A stretch of DNA of 64,000 bases from Variovorax sp. S12S4 (GCF_023195515.1 NZ_JALPKR020000002.1:5185001-5249000); one strand, 5' to 3'; positions 32,807 to 42,155 are shown, numbered from the stretch's first letter. Translations and numbers: made by a program. The notes: generated by a model not told the origin, from the sequence alone.

Positions 32807-34519
32807 ATGTGGAGCGAACTCGACAGCCTCATCGAAGCCTCGATGCAGGAGTGGAAAGTACCCGGGCTTGCCCTGGCCGTGATCCAGGACGGCGAAATTG
32901 CCGTGCTCAAGGGCTACGGCGTGCGCGATACCGAGACGGGCCTGCCCGTGACGGTGGACACGCAATTCCTGCTGTGCTCCATCACCAAGTCGTTCACCGC
33001 GGCCGGGCTGGGTTTGCTGGTCGATGAGCGCAAGCTCGAATGGTCACGGCCGGTGCGCGAGGTGCTTCCGGAATTTCGCCTGCACGACCCGGTGGCAACC
33101 GAGCGACTGACGGTGCGCGACCTGCTGTGCCACCACAGCGGCTTGCCGCGGCACGACTGGATCCACATGCCCGGTGACCTGAGCAACGCCCAGATGCTGG
33201 CCGCACTCAGGCACCTCGCACCGAACAAGGACTTGCGCGACACCTTCCAGTACTCGAACCTCGGCTACCTGGTCGCCGGAATGGTCACCGAGCGCATCAG
33301 CGGCCAGAGCTACCAGGACTTCACCACCGAACGCTTGATGAAGCCCCTGGGCTTCAGCCACTTCGGCTTTTCCATCGAGGCGCTTGGCGCCGCCGAAGAC
33401 GCCGCCCGCCCCCATGCGATGGATGGCGACGAGCGTTACCGCACGCCGCTCTCGCCCATTCGCGCCATGCCGGCAGGCGGCATCAACGCCTCGGTGTCGG
33501 ACCTGGCGAAATGGGCGCGCTTCCTGCTCGACGGCAAGGTGGATGGCCGCCAGTTGCTTTCGGCCCAGGCGCTGCGCGAGATGACCACGCCGCGCGTGCA
33601 CATGGGCCGCTCCGAATTCGCCGAAATCGGCGATTCGCACTACGGCCTCGGACTTTTCTGCGAGCAGTACCGGGGCGAGCGCACCATTGCGCATTCGGGC
33701 TCCTGGGCCGGCTGGAGCACGCTCATGACCATGCAGCCACAACGCCGCGCGGGCGTGGTGGTGCTGACCAACCGGGCGCCGGGCAGCACCACCGCCATCC
33801 TCACCTACGCGGTGCTCGACCGCATCTGCGGCCGCACACCGGTCGACTGGTTCGGCCGCCTGGCGCCGCGGCGCAAACAGGCAGTGGAACAGCTCGGCCT
33901 CGACAAGAAAGCCAAGGCGGAAGTCCGCCGAAGCGGCACCCGGCCGAGCCACGCGCTGGAAGACTATGTGGGCGGCTACGAGCATCCGGCGTACGGACGC
34001 ATCCATATCGAACAGGCTGCCGATGGCCTTGCCTGGCGTTGGCGCGGCTTCGAGGAGCCGCTGGAGCACCGCCACTACGACGTGTTCATCACACCCGACC
34101 GGCCGACCGTGATGCACCCCAGCAATCGGACCCTCACCTTCCGCTACGACCGCCAGGGTCGCATCGATCGCGTGGAGCTTCCTCTCGAGGAGATGGTGGA
34201 CGACATCGTGTTTCGCCGCGTTGCGGCCGGCGACGTGCTGGACCCGGCGTTTCGCCGGCTGTGCGCCGGCGACTACCTGCACAGCGGCCGCACCATCGAG
34301 ATCAGGCTCGACGCCGAGGGCGAACTCAACATGACCATTCCGGGCCAGCCGACCTACCGGCTGCTTCCGGCCGATGGGCGCAGCTTCAACGTCGACACGC
34401 TCGAAGGCTACGGGGTGGAGTTCCGACGGCCTTCGCCCGATGCGGTGGACGCGATGATCTTTCACGAACCGCGCACCACCGCCCTCGCACCGAGAGCGCC
34501 GAAGGCTGCGAAAACCTAG
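32807..34519 (+). CDS. Serine hydrolase, beta-lactamase/DD-peptidase (class C) family
   Basis: A 570-residue protein from ATG 32807, with no obvious signal peptide. The N-terminal class C-like domain shows the SxxK motif SITKSF near residue 58, a YSNLGY motif (Tyr-x-Asn) near residue 147, and HSGSWAG in the KTG position. The remaining about 200 residues form a separate C-terminal beta-rich domain (DYVGGYEHPAYGRI, FRYDRQGRIDRVEL). Similar two-domain proteins act as esterases or peptidases on small amides; the substrate is not known. Its stop and the convergent matB stop share the bases CTAG at 34516-34519. Confidence 0.88.
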   Translation: MWSELDSLIEASMQEWKVPGLALAVIQDGEIAVLKGYGVRDTETGLPVTVDTQFLLCSITKSFTAAGLGLLVDERKLEWSRPVREVLPEFRLHDPVATERLTVRDLLCHHSGLPRHDWIHMPGDLSNAQMLAALRHLAPNKDLRDTFQYSNLGYLVAGMVTERISGQSYQDFTTERLMKPLGFSHFGFSIEALGAAEDAARPHAMDGDERYRTPLSPIRAMPAGGINASVSDLAKWARFLLDGKVDGRQLLSAQALREMTTPRVHMGRSEFAEIGDSHYGLGLFCEQYRGERTIAHSGSWAGWSTLMTMQPQRRAGVVVLTNRAPGSTTAILTYAVLDRICGRTPVDWFGRLAPRRKQAVEQLGLDKKAKAEVRRSGTRPSHALEDYVGGYEHPAYGRIHIEQAADGLAWRWRGFEEPLEHRHYDVFITPDRPTVMHPSNRTLTFRYDRQGRIDRVELPLEEMVDDIVFRRVAAGDVLDPAFRRLCAGDYLHSGRTIEIRLDAEGELNMTIPGQPTYRLLPADGRSFNVDTLEGYGVEFRRPSPDAVDAMIFHEPRTTALAPRAPKAAKT

Positions 34520-36051
34520 GCGAACAGACCCTTGTGCTGCTCCCGCAGCAGCGCCTTCTGTACCTTGCCCATGGTGTTGCGCGGCAGCTCGTTCACGACA
34601 AAGCAGCGCTTCGGTATCTTGAAGTTCGCGAGCTTCGACCTGAGCTCCGCCACGATGGCATCGGCGTCCAGCGCGGCGCCCGGCTTGGGAATGACGATGG
34701 CCACGCCCACTTCGCCGAAGTCGGGGTGCGGCACGCCGACCACCGCGCTTTCGGCGACGCCGGGCAACTCGTTGATGTAGCCCTCGATCTCGGCTGGATA
34801 GACGTTGTAGCCGCCGCTGATGATCAGGTCCTTGCTGCGCCCGACGATGGTGATGTAGCCCCGGCCGTCGATCTTGCCGACGTCGCCCGTCTTGAAGAAG
34901 CCGTCGGCGGTGAATTCTTCTTTCGTTTTCTCGGGCATGCGCCAGTAGCCCACGAACACGTTCGGGCCGCTGACCTGGATGTTGCCGATCTCGTCGGTGG
35001 TGCAGTCGCGGCCGCTGTCGTCGCGAACGCGCAGCTGAACGCCAGGCAGCGCAAAGCCGACCGTGCCGCCGCGGCGCTCGCCCTGCGCCGGGCTGTAGGG
35101 GTTGGAGGTGAGCATCACCGTTTCGCTCATGCCGTAGCGCTCGAGAATGGTGTGGCCGGTGCGCTCGCGCCATTCGTCGAAAGTCTCGATGAGCAGCGGC
35201 GCCGACCCGGCCACGAACAGCCGCATATTGCGCACCGCCTCGCGCGTGAGGCCGGGCTCGGCCAGCAGCCGCACGTAGAGCGTGGGCACGCCCATGAACA
35301 CGGTGGCTTCGGGCAGCTTCTCGACCACGCGCTTGGGGTCGAACCTGGAGAACCAGATCATCTTGCTGCCGTTGAGCAGCGCACCGTGCAACGCAACAAA
35401 GAGGCCGTGCACGTGGAAGATGGGCAGCGCGTGGATCAGCACGTCGCCCTTCGTCCAGCCCCAGTAGTCCTTGAGCACTTCGGCATTCGACAGCAGGTTG
35501 CCATGCGTGAGCATGGCGCCCTTGCTGCGGCCGGTGGTGCCGCTGGTGTAGAGGATGGCGGCCAGGTCGTCCGCATTCTTGTGGGCCACCACGTGCCGGT
35601 CGCTGCACTGCGCGGCAACCTCCAGCAGCGTGCCGGTGCGGTCGTCGTCCAGCGTGAACACGTGCCGTGTGCCCGCGGCATTGGCAATGGGGCCTACCCA
35701 CGAGGCATTGCGGCTGGTGCACACCACCACGGCGGGCTCGGCATTGCCGATGAAGTATTCGATCTCGGCGCTTTGATAGGCGGTGTTGAGCGGCAGGAAC
35801 ACATAGCCGGCACGCAGCGTGGCGAGATACAGGATCATCGCCTCGACCGACTTCTCGACCTGCACCGCGATGCGGGCGCCTTCCTCGAGGCCCAGCGCAT
35901 CCAGCAGGTTGGCGATCATCGCGCTCGCGCGGTCGAGATCTCTCCACGAATAGAACAGGCCGTTGTCGGTTTCGACGGCAATGCCGTCGAGGTCGGCAGG
36001 AAACGCCGCGCGCAAGGCGGCAAACAGGTTGGGGTTGGCTTTCGTCTTCAT
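34516..36051 (-). CDS. matB: Malonyl-CoA synthetase
   Basis: A 511-residue acyl-adenylating enzyme that makes malonyl-CoA from malonate, ATP and CoA. ANL-superfamily motifs are the P-loop YTSGTTGRSKGAML, YGMSETVMLTSNPY, the hinge/aspartate GFFKTGDVGKIDGRG and the catalytic lysine in NTMGKVQKALLR near the C-terminus. General acyl-CoA ligases look alike; the adjacent malonyl-CoA decarboxylase and the MatB-like opening (NLFAALRAAFP) decide the call. Last gene of the malonate operon, 12 nt after the enoyl-CoA hydratase gene. Confidence 0.9.
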   Translation of the reverse strand: MKTKANPNLFAALRAAFPADLDGIAVETDNGLFYSWRDLDRASAMIANLLDALGLEEGARIAVQVEKSVEAMILYLATLRAGYVFLPLNTAYQSAEIEYFIGNAEPAVVVCTSRNASWVGPIANAAGTRHVFTLDDDRTGTLLEVAAQCSDRHVVAHKNADDLAAILYTSGTTGRSKGAMLTHGNLLSNAEVLKDYWGWTKGDVLIHALPIFHVHGLFVALHGALLNGSKMIWFSRFDPKRVVEKLPEATVFMGVPTLYVRLLAEPGLTREAVRNMRLFVAGSAPLLIETFDEWRERTGHTILERYGMSETVMLTSNPYSPAQGERRGGTVGFALPGVQLRVRDDSGRDCTTDEIGNIQVSGPNVFVGYWRMPEKTKEEFTADGFFKTGDVGKIDGRGYITIVGRSKDLIISGGYNVYPAEIEGYINELPGVAESAVVGVPHPDFGEVGVAIVIPKPGAALDADAIVAELRSKLANFKIPKRCFVVNELPRNTMGKVQKALLREQHKGLFA

Positions 36052-36063
36052 CGAGCAGGTACT

Positions 36064-36843
36064 TCAGAAATTCGGTTTGCGCTTGGCAAGAAAGGCGGCA
36101 ATGCCTTCGCGGTGCTCGGCGGAGTCGGCGTAGTCGTAGGCGGTTGCGAGCAGGCCCTCGGTCGTTTGCGCGCCTGCTTTCAGCATGGCGAAGGTGCGCT
36201 TGTGAAGCCGGGCGGCCTGCGGCGCCAGTGCGGCAATGCGTGCCGCGTGCGCTTGCGCGGCGGCGGGTACTTCATGGTCGGGCAGCACCTGCAGCAAAAA
36301 GCCGGCGTCGTACAGCCGCTGTGCGCCGTGCACGCCGGCGGCCAGCAGCATGTCGCGCGCGAGCACGTCGCCAATGGCGCCGTGAACCAGCGCGGCCTCT
36401 CGCGGCGCCATGGGAAAGCCAAGCTTGGCAATGGGTGCGCCAAACTTGGCCGACGCGCCTGCGAGCCGGATGTCGCAGCAGCTCGCTATCTCGATACCGG
36501 CGCCCATGCACGCGCCTTCGATCTGCGCGACCAGGGGCAGCGGGCAATCGAGCATGGCCTGCAGCGCGGCCCACACTTCATTCTCGTGAAATTCGCGCAA
36601 GCTGCTTTCGTCGAACCGGAACGACGGGTATTCGGAGATGTCGCCACCCGCACAGAAGGCACCGCCCTCGCCGCTGATGACCACGCACCGAAGCCCCGCC
36701 TCGTCCGCTTGCCCGATGCCCTCGAACACCGCACGCAGTTCGCGCCACATGGCGCGCGTCATCGCATTGAGGCGCCCCGCGTTCGACAAGATGACGAACG
36801 CGACCGGCCCCTCGCGGCGCAATGAGACCGTGCTCTCGCCCAT
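36064..36843 (-). CDS. Enoyl-CoA hydratase/isomerase family protein
   Basis: A 259-residue crotonase-fold protein. It has the oxyanion-hole segments SNAGRLNAM and GGAFCAGGDISEY, then the second ACMGAGIEIASCCDIRLAG and AKLGFPMAPREAAL, where catalytic acids usually sit. The exact reaction (hydration, isomerisation, or another crotonase activity on a CoA ester) is not decided by sequence. The start ATG shares one base with the preceding stop (TAATG), so it is co-translated with the Bug-protein gene. Its part in malonate metabolism is unclear. Confidence 0.87.
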   Translation of the reverse strand: MGESTVSLRREGPVAFVILSNAGRLNAMTRAMWRELRAVFEGIGQADEAGLRCVVISGEGGAFCAGGDISEYPSFRFDESSLREFHENEVWAALQAMLDCPLPLVAQIEGACMGAGIEIASCCDIRLAGASAKFGAPIAKLGFPMAPREAALVHGAIGDVLARDMLLAAGVHGAQRLYDAGFLLQVLPDHEVPAAAQAHAARIAALAPQAARLHKRTFAMLKAGAQTTEGLLATAYDYADSAEHREGIAAFLAKRKPNF

Positions 36844-37832
36844 TACTCGAGCTTGGCGCCCGAGGCCTTCACCACCGACGCCCAGCGCTTGACCTCGGAA
36901 TTGACGAAGCCGCCGTACGAGGCCATGGTGAGGCTCGGAATCTCCGAGCCGTTCTGCGCCCAGATGGCCTTGAGCTCATCGGTTGCCAAGGCCTTCTTCA
37001 TCTCGTCGACGATGCGCGCCTGCATATCGGCGGGCGTGCCCTTGGGGGCCCACAAGCCGTACCAGGTGGTCACGGTGTAGTCGGGCAGGCCGACCTCGGC
37101 GGCGCAGGGCACGTCCGGGAACGCCAGGTTGCGCTTGGCGCCGGCCACCATCAGCGCCTTGATGCGGCCGCCCTTGATGTGCTGGGCGGAAGAGCCGAGG
37201 CCGTCGAACATCAGGTCGACGTTGCCCGCAATCAGGTCGGACAGCGCCGGGCCCGCGCCGCGGTACGGAATGTGGGTGATGAACGTGCCGGTCTGCAGCT
37301 TGAACAGCTCGCCCGCCAGGTGGTGCGAGGTGCCCGAACCCGCCGAACCGTAGTTGAGCTTGCCAGGGTTGCGCTTGGCGGCGGCAACGAACTCCTGCAG
37401 CGTCGTGGCGGTCACGCGCTTGGGGTTGACCACCACCACCTGCGGCACGTTGGCCAGCAGCATCAGGGGTACGAAATCTTTCTCGATGTCGTAGTCGAGC
37501 TTGGGATAGATCGACGGTGCGATGGCGTGGTGAACCGCGCCCATGAAGAGCGTGTAGCCGTCCGGCTGCGCCTTGGACGCAATGCTTGCGCCCACGGTGC
37601 CGCCGGCGCCGCCGCGGTTGTCGATCACCAGCGTTTGCCCGGTCACCTTGGAGAACTGCGCCGAGAGCGGGCGCGCAAAGGCGTCGGTGCCGCCGCCGGC
37701 CGGGAACGGCACGATCATGTTGACCGGCCGCGTCGGCCAATTACCCCCCTGCGCACGCGCACCGCCGCACAGAACGGCTGCACCGGCTGCGCCCAGGCGC
37801 AGCACGTCGCGTCGTTGAAAACCCTGAGTCAT
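36843..37832 (-). CDS. Bug-family tripartite tricarboxylate transporter substrate-binding protein
   Basis: A 329-residue periplasmic protein with a twin-arginine-like opening (MTQGFQRRDVLRLGAAGAAVL) and signal peptide. Bug/TctC hallmarks are the mature start NWPTRPVNMIVPFPAGGGTDAFARPL, VIDNRGGAGGTVGA, LNYGSAGSGTSHHLAGELF and LFDGLGSS-like MFDGLGSSAQ. It would bind a carboxylate, plausibly malonate given the operon. No TctA/TctB membrane genes are nearby, so it must use partners elsewhere or act as a sensor-type binding protein. Confidence 0.92.
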   Translation of the reverse strand: MTQGFQRRDVLRLGAAGAAVLCGGARAQGGNWPTRPVNMIVPFPAGGGTDAFARPLSAQFSKVTGQTLVIDNRGGAGGTVGASIASKAQPDGYTLFMGAVHHAIAPSIYPKLDYDIEKDFVPLMLLANVPQVVVVNPKRVTATTLQEFVAAAKRNPGKLNYGSAGSGTSHHLAGELFKLQTGTFITHIPYRGAGPALSDLIAGNVDLMFDGLGSSAQHIKGGRIKALMVAGAKRNLAFPDVPCAAEVGLPDYTVTTWYGLWAPKGTPADMQARIVDEMKKALATDELKAIWAQNGSEIPSLTMASYGGFVNSEVKRWASVVKASGAKLE

Positions 37833-37910
37833 CTGTCATCTCCTGTCGTTGTGGAATGCCGCGGCATGCGGCCGCCGGCGCCTCGCGCGCCGGACTTTCT
37901 TTCAGAACTC

Positions 37911-39383
37911 TCAGCCTTTTTTGAAGAACAGGCCTTCGACATCTCCCGAAACCGCCACCTTGCCCTCGGCCAGCCATGCGCGATGCTTGTCGAGCCGCTT
38001 GAGATCGTAGAGGTAATTGACCATGAGGCCATACGATTGCCTTTGGCCCTTGGGCGACGGATCGCCGGCCCAGTTGAGGCGCTCGACACGGGCACCGTTG
38101 CCCAGGTGAAAGCGGGCCACGGGATCGGCGGGCGTGCCGTCGATCAGCGTGCGGCCCAGGTATTCGGCGGCGGCCTGCAGCAGCCATTGACGCAGCGGCG
38201 ACTTGGCGTCGAGCGTGGCTGCGCCGTCTACCGCCGCGAGCAGGCGCTCGGCGGTGGGGGGCAGCGATCCGACGAGGCGGCCGAGTTCGGCCTCTCGCTT
38301 TTCGTCCAGGCGCGGCAGCAGCTCCGCAGCGTTCTTGGCCAGCCAGGCGCGAAAGCCGGGAATCGGCGAGAGCGTGGCAAAGGTCTTCAGGCGCGGCAGC
38401 TCGTCCTGCAGCGTCTCGACCACGCGCTTGATGAGCGAATCGCCGAAGCTCACGCCGCGCAGCCCGTTCTGGGTGTTGCTGATCGAATAGAAGATTGCGG
38501 TGGTGGCCTTGGCCGGCTGGATGGGCACGGCGGTTTCGTCGAGCAGCGGCATGATGCCGTCGCTGATGCGGTCGACCAGCGCCACCTCGACGAAGATCAG
38601 CGGTTCGTTGGGCAGCCGCGGGTGGAAGAAGCCGTAGCAGCGGCGGTCGCTGTCGTCGAGCCGGTTCTTCACGTCGGTCCAGCTCTTGATGTCGTGCACG
38701 GCCTCGTAGCGGATCAGCTTCTCGATCAGCGAAGCCGGCGAATCCCAGTCGATGCGGCGCAATTCGAGAAACGCGACGTCGAACCAGGTGGAGAACAGGT
38801 GCTCCAGTTCGGCGTCGAGCGCAATCAGCCGCTTGTCGGACTTGAGAAAAGGCAGCAGCTCGGCGCGCAGGTCGACCAGGAAGCGCATGCCCTCGGGCTC
38901 GACTGCAAAGCGTTGCAGCAGCCGCATGCGGGGCGACACCAGCGCCCGCCGCAGCCGCAGTTCGGCCTGGCCTTCGTCGGCGGTTCCGACGGCGGCCTGG
39001 TGCTGGTCGCGCGCCAGCTTGAGCTTTTGCGGATCGGCCGCGAAATGCTCGCTCATCAGCGCCCAGTAGTCGCGGCGCTCTTCCGGCGTGGCGGCCGCGT
39101 ATTCGAGTGCGATGGCGTGCGCCCTCCGGCCGCCCTCGACCTCGCTCACGCGCGGATCGATGACCGACTGCAAGGCCGTGAGCACGCGCCGCAAGGCACG
39201 CGGCGACAGGGCCTCGTCGGCCTTGCGCAAGGTGGCCTGCATGCGCTCGGCCGTCGAGCGCGCGCTGGGCTTTGCGGCAGCCTTGGGCGCGCTGCGGGCG
39301 ACGCCCTCGGGTGCCACGGGCACCTTGCTGCCGGTCTTGTCGCCAGAACGCAGCCGCGCCTGGAACCATTCGGTCGCACTCAT
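37911..39383 (-). CDS. matA: Malonyl-CoA decarboxylase
   Basis: A 490-residue enzyme releasing CO2 from malonyl-CoA to give acetyl-CoA. The start is ATG 39383 (MSATEWFQARL) with GGAG 9 nt upstream; a GTG two codons earlier is possible. An all-helical N-terminal half is followed by the catalytic acetyltransferase-like half with HPRLPNEPLIFVEVAL, AIFYSISNTQNGLRGVSFGD and the late RFHLGNGARVERLNW carrying a conserved His/Asn region. With MatB it turns malonate into acetyl-CoA. It lies 49 nt after the GntR gene. Confidence 0.93.
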   Translation of the reverse strand: MSATEWFQARLRSGDKTGSKVPVAPEGVARSAPKAAAKPSARSTAERMQATLRKADEALSPRALRRVLTALQSVIDPRVSEVEGGRRAHAIALEYAAATPEERRDYWALMSEHFAADPQKLKLARDQHQAAVGTADEGQAELRLRRALVSPRMRLLQRFAVEPEGMRFLVDLRAELLPFLKSDKRLIALDAELEHLFSTWFDVAFLELRRIDWDSPASLIEKLIRYEAVHDIKSWTDVKNRLDDSDRRCYGFFHPRLPNEPLIFVEVALVDRISDGIMPLLDETAVPIQPAKATTAIFYSISNTQNGLRGVSFGDSLIKRVVETLQDELPRLKTFATLSPIPGFRAWLAKNAAELLPRLDEKREAELGRLVGSLPPTAERLLAAVDGAATLDAKSPLRQWLLQAAAEYLGRTLIDGTPADPVARFHLGNGARVERLNWAGDPSPKGQRQSYGLMVNYLYDLKRLDKHRAWLAEGKVAVSGDVEGLFFKKG

Positions 39384-39432
39384 CGACACACTCCAATTCT
39401 GTGGGACGGGGAGATGCCCTTCTTGGTGCAGG

Positions 39433-40101
39433 TCATGACATCACCCTTGATTTCTGCTGCCGCGCCACTTCGCGCAGGGCCTCGCGCTGGCGGGTCAGGT
39501 GCGTGCGCATGGCGGCGTCCGCGCCTTCGCTGTCGCGCGCCTTGAGGGCCGCAAAAACCGCCAGGTGCTCAGACAGGCTTTGCTCGAGACGGCCCGGCGC
39601 ATGCAACTGCTGCAGCCGTGCGAGCTTGAGAATCTTGCGCAGATCGCCGATCACCTGGGCCAGCCACTTGTTGTCGGCCAACTGGATGATTGCCTCGTGG
39701 ATGAGGTGGTTGGTGGCGTAGTAGTCGTTGATGCGCTTGGCCTTGGCGTGGCGCACCAGCCGTTCATGCAAGCCATCGAGGTCATGCAGCTCGGAATCGC
39801 TGGCATTGCGCGCGGCCTCGTAGGCGCAGCGGCCTTCGAGCAGCGCAATGACCGGAAATATCTCGTCGAGATCGCGCTCCGTCACCTCGCGCACGAAGCA
39901 GCCGCGCCGCGGCTCGTGCCGCAGCAGGCCTTCGGCCGTGAGCACCTTCAGTGCCTCGCGCAAGGGAGTGCGGGAAATCGCCAGCCTTTCGCACAGTGCC
40001 GCTTCGTCCAGGAAACTGCCCGGCGCCAGCTCGCCTGCGAAGATCTGCTCGCGCAGCGTGGCGGCGACTTCGTCGTGCAGGGAGTTGGGAACAAGGCGCA
40101 T
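39433..40101 (-). CDS. GntR-family regulator (FCD domain), probable malonate regulator
   Basis: A 222-residue regulator. The N-terminal winged helix (residues 8-75) has LREQIFAGELAPGSFLDE, LAISRTPLREALKVL and GLLRHEPRRGCFV. The C-terminal FCD/FadR-type ligand domain has metal-binding candidates in NHLIHEAI and SEHLAVFAAL. First gene of the malonate operon and probably its repressor, released by malonate or malonyl-CoA as for MatR. A palindrome 40-66 nt upstream of its start is a likely operator. Confidence 0.9.
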   Translation of the reverse strand: MRLVPNSLHDEVAATLREQIFAGELAPGSFLDEAALCERLAISRTPLREALKVLTAEGLLRHEPRRGCFVREVTERDLDEIFPVIALLEGRCAYEAARNASDSELHDLDGLHERLVRHAKAKRINDYYATNHLIHEAIIQLADNKWLAQVIGDLRKILKLARLQQLHAPGRLEQSLSEHLAVFAALKARDSEGADAAMRTHLTRQREALREVARQQKSRVMS

Positions 40102-40140
40102 GGAAGGCGGACAGCTACAAGGCGGGCTGAGAGCTTGAAT

Positions 40141-40167
40141 CGTAATTTTCTGTAATTACGCAAAATT
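40141..40167. promoter_or_regulatory. Candidate GntR operator of the malonate operon
   Basis: Nested AT-rich symmetry in GC-rich DNA: CGTAATT (40141-40147) with AATTACG (40154-40160), and GTAATTAC (40152-40159) flanked by AATTTT (40144-40149) and AAAATT (40162-40167). It lies 40 nt upstream of the GntR start, where a self-regulating GntR protein would bind. Confidence 0.6.
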
Positions 40168-40242
40168 GTGGGGCCGCAATCCGCGCAGCGCAAGGGCTGC
40201 GCACCCGATGCGCAGCCCGGGCTTACCCTGAGGGCTTGCCGC

Positions 40243-41063
40243 TCAGGCAGTGGCGGGCCGTGGGCGCCTTGCGGCCCAGAGCCAGAGGCCAATGCCGAAG
40301 AGCACCATCGGCACACTGAGCCATTGCCCCTGGCTCAGGTTCAGCGCACGCAGGCCCAGAAAGTCGTCGGGCTCGCGGAAGTATTCGGCAATGAAGCGCA
40401 GCACGCCGTAGCCGATGAGGAACACCGCGGCCACCTGCCCTTCTTTGCGCTCCTTGCGCGCGTAGAGCCACATGATGACGAACAGCAGAAGTCCCTCGAG
40501 CAGGAACTGGTACACCTGCGAAGGGTGGCGCGGCAGCATCGAGCCGCTTTGCGGAAACACCATGCCCCAGGGCAGGTCGGGACTGCTGAAGCGGCCCCAG
40601 AGTTCGCCGTTGATGAAGTTACCCACGCGGCCCGCCGCAAGACCGGTGGGCACGCACGGCGAAACAAAGTCCATCACCTGCCAGAACGGCCGTGGCGCGA
40701 TCGCGCGAACCAGATCATTGCGCCGATCACGCCCAACAGGCCGCCATGAAAGCTCATGCCGCCCTGCCACACGTAGAGGATTTCGAGGGGATGCGCGAGA
40801 TAGAACTCGGGCTTGTAGAACAGGCAGTAGCCGAGCCGCCCGCCCACGATGACGCCCATCACGCCAAGAAAAAGAATGTCCTCGATGTCCTTGCGCTGCC
40901 AGGCGCCGGTGCCGACGAGCGAGCGATATGGCTCGTGTCCCAGGCGGCGCGTGCCAAGAAAGTAGAACAGCGCGAACGCGGCCAGGTAGGTAAGGCCGTA
41001 CCAGTGAATGGCGACGGGCCCCAACTGCAGGGCGACGGGATTGATCTGCGGATACATGAGCAT
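40243..41063 (-). CDS. lgt: Prolipoprotein diacylglyceryl transferase, with an apparent 1-nt frameshift
   Basis: An inner-membrane enzyme that adds diacylglycerol to lipobox cysteines, about 273 residues if repaired. From ATG 41063 the first frame gives [16 protein letters not shown] through [19 protein letters not shown] and then stops at 40674. The rest of Lgt continues in the next frame: [34 protein letters not shown] and [16 protein letters not shown] (catalytic H/R regions), to the stop at 40243. One missing base near 40686-40696 explains this (for example CAC-CGG-CCG giving H-R-P-F-W). Lgt is normally essential, so a sequence error is likelier than a true pseudogene. Confidence 0.88.
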
Positions 41064-41111
41064 GGCGCAGATTGTGCCCCGGCCATGTGGCGTTCCCTGG
41101 CGCCGTGGTGG

Positions 41112-42050
41112 TCAACCGCGCTTGTGCGTCCGCTCGCGCACGAACTCCACGAATCGCGCCAGCGCCGGATGCACCGCATGCGCCGGCCACACCAGGCTGG
41201 TTTCGCATGCGGGCAGCGCCACCCGCGCGCGGCCCGGCCCTTTGAACTCCTGGGCCTGGCGGTAGACCACGCCGGCGCGCCTGAACTGCATGACGCTCTG
41301 CGGCACCCAGGCCACGCCGATGCCGCCTGAAACCAGGTTGACGATGGTCTGCATCTGGATGGCCTCTTGCGCCACGGTGGGCGTGCGCCCGGCCGAGTGG
41401 TAAAGGCCATGGATCGCGTCGTGCAGCGAAGGCACGATGCGGCGCGGAAAGATCACCAGCGGTTCTGCCAGCACCTGTGCCAGCGGCACGGGCGCTGCGC
41501 TCGCGAGCGCGTGTTGCGCCGGCATGGCCAGCACCAGCGGCTCCTGCTCCACCGGCAGCCGCGCGAGCCCCGGCGGCGCAGCGCCCGGGGAATGGAGCAT
41601 CAGGCCGGCGTCGATCTCGCCGCGGGCAAAGGCTTCGAGCTGCACGTCGCCGGTGGCCTCGACCAGTTCCAGCGCCACCTCGGGGCACAGCACGCGGAAT
41701 TCGCGCACCCAGGCCGGCAGCTTCTCGAAGCCGATGGTCGAAACAAAGGCAATGCGCACCCGGCCCACCTGCCCCGCCGCTGCGGCGCGGGCCCTCTCCG
41801 GAAGGGCCTGCGCGCGGGCCAGCAGTTCGCGCACGTCAGGCAGCAAGGCTTCGCCGGCCGGGGTGAGCGCCACGCGCCGGCGCGTCCGGTCGAACAGCGC
41901 CACGCCCAGGGTCTTCTCGAGCTGGGCAATGGCCTGCGTGACGGGCGGCTGGGTCATGTGCAGGCGCTCGGCGGCGCGGCCGAAATGCAGTTCTTCGGCC
42001 ACGGCCACGAACTGGCGCCAGGCACGCAGGTCGATCAAGGCTTCCTTCAT
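41112..42050 (-). CDS. LysR-family transcriptional regulator
   Basis: A 312-residue regulator. The helix-turn-helix is in residues 10-70 ([43 protein letters not shown]), and the effector domain starts at [13 protein letters not shown]. The opening resembles CatR/BenM-like LysR proteins, but the ligand is unknown. Divergent from ilvD over 105 nt with an inverted repeat between them, so ilvD is a possible target. The C-terminal half of the intergenic DNA carries both promoters. Confidence 0.9.
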   Translation of the reverse strand: MKEALIDLRAWRQFVAVAEELHFGRAAERLHMTQPPVTQAIAQLEKTLGVALFDRTRRRVALTPAGEALLPDVRELLARAQALPERARAAAAGQVGRVRIAFVSTIGFEKLPAWVREFRVLCPEVALELVEATGDVQLEAFARGEIDAGLMLHSPGAAPPGLARLPVEQEPLVLAMPAQHALASAAPVPLAQVLAEPLVIFPRRIVPSLHDAIHGLYHSAGRTPTVAQEAIQMQTIVNLVSGGIGVAWVPQSVMQFRRAGVVYRQAQEFKGPGRARVALPACETSLVWPAHAVHPALARFVEFVRERTHKRG

Positions 42051-42063
42051 ATGCCGAGCATAT

Positions 42064-42087
42064 CAATCCGCACGTAAAAAGGGATTG
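42064..42087. promoter_or_regulatory. Candidate LysR operator between LysR gene and ilvD
   Basis: Perfect inverted repeat CAATCC-N12-GGATTG (42064-42069, 42082-42087) in the 105-nt divergent region, close to the LysR start. Geometry and place suit a LysR-type site; there is no direct evidence. Confidence 0.4.
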
Positions 42088-42155
42088 GAATGAATCAATG
42101 AGAAGTCCGATACTTGGGCCTCCCCGAGAATTCCCCACGAGAAGAGACACCGACC

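Noticed and set aside
30564..32882. Very long open frame overlapping nitrilase and aldoxime dehydratase in another frame
   Set aside because: Composition is Arg/Ala/Pro-rich with no motif, as expected for a shadow frame in GC-rich DNA; the true genes carry full catalytic motifs.
33511..39545. Long open frames antisense to matB, the Bug gene and matA (up to about 1100 codons)
   Set aside because: Antisense shadows of GC-rich genes; no start context, no domain and low-complexity His/Arg/Gly content.
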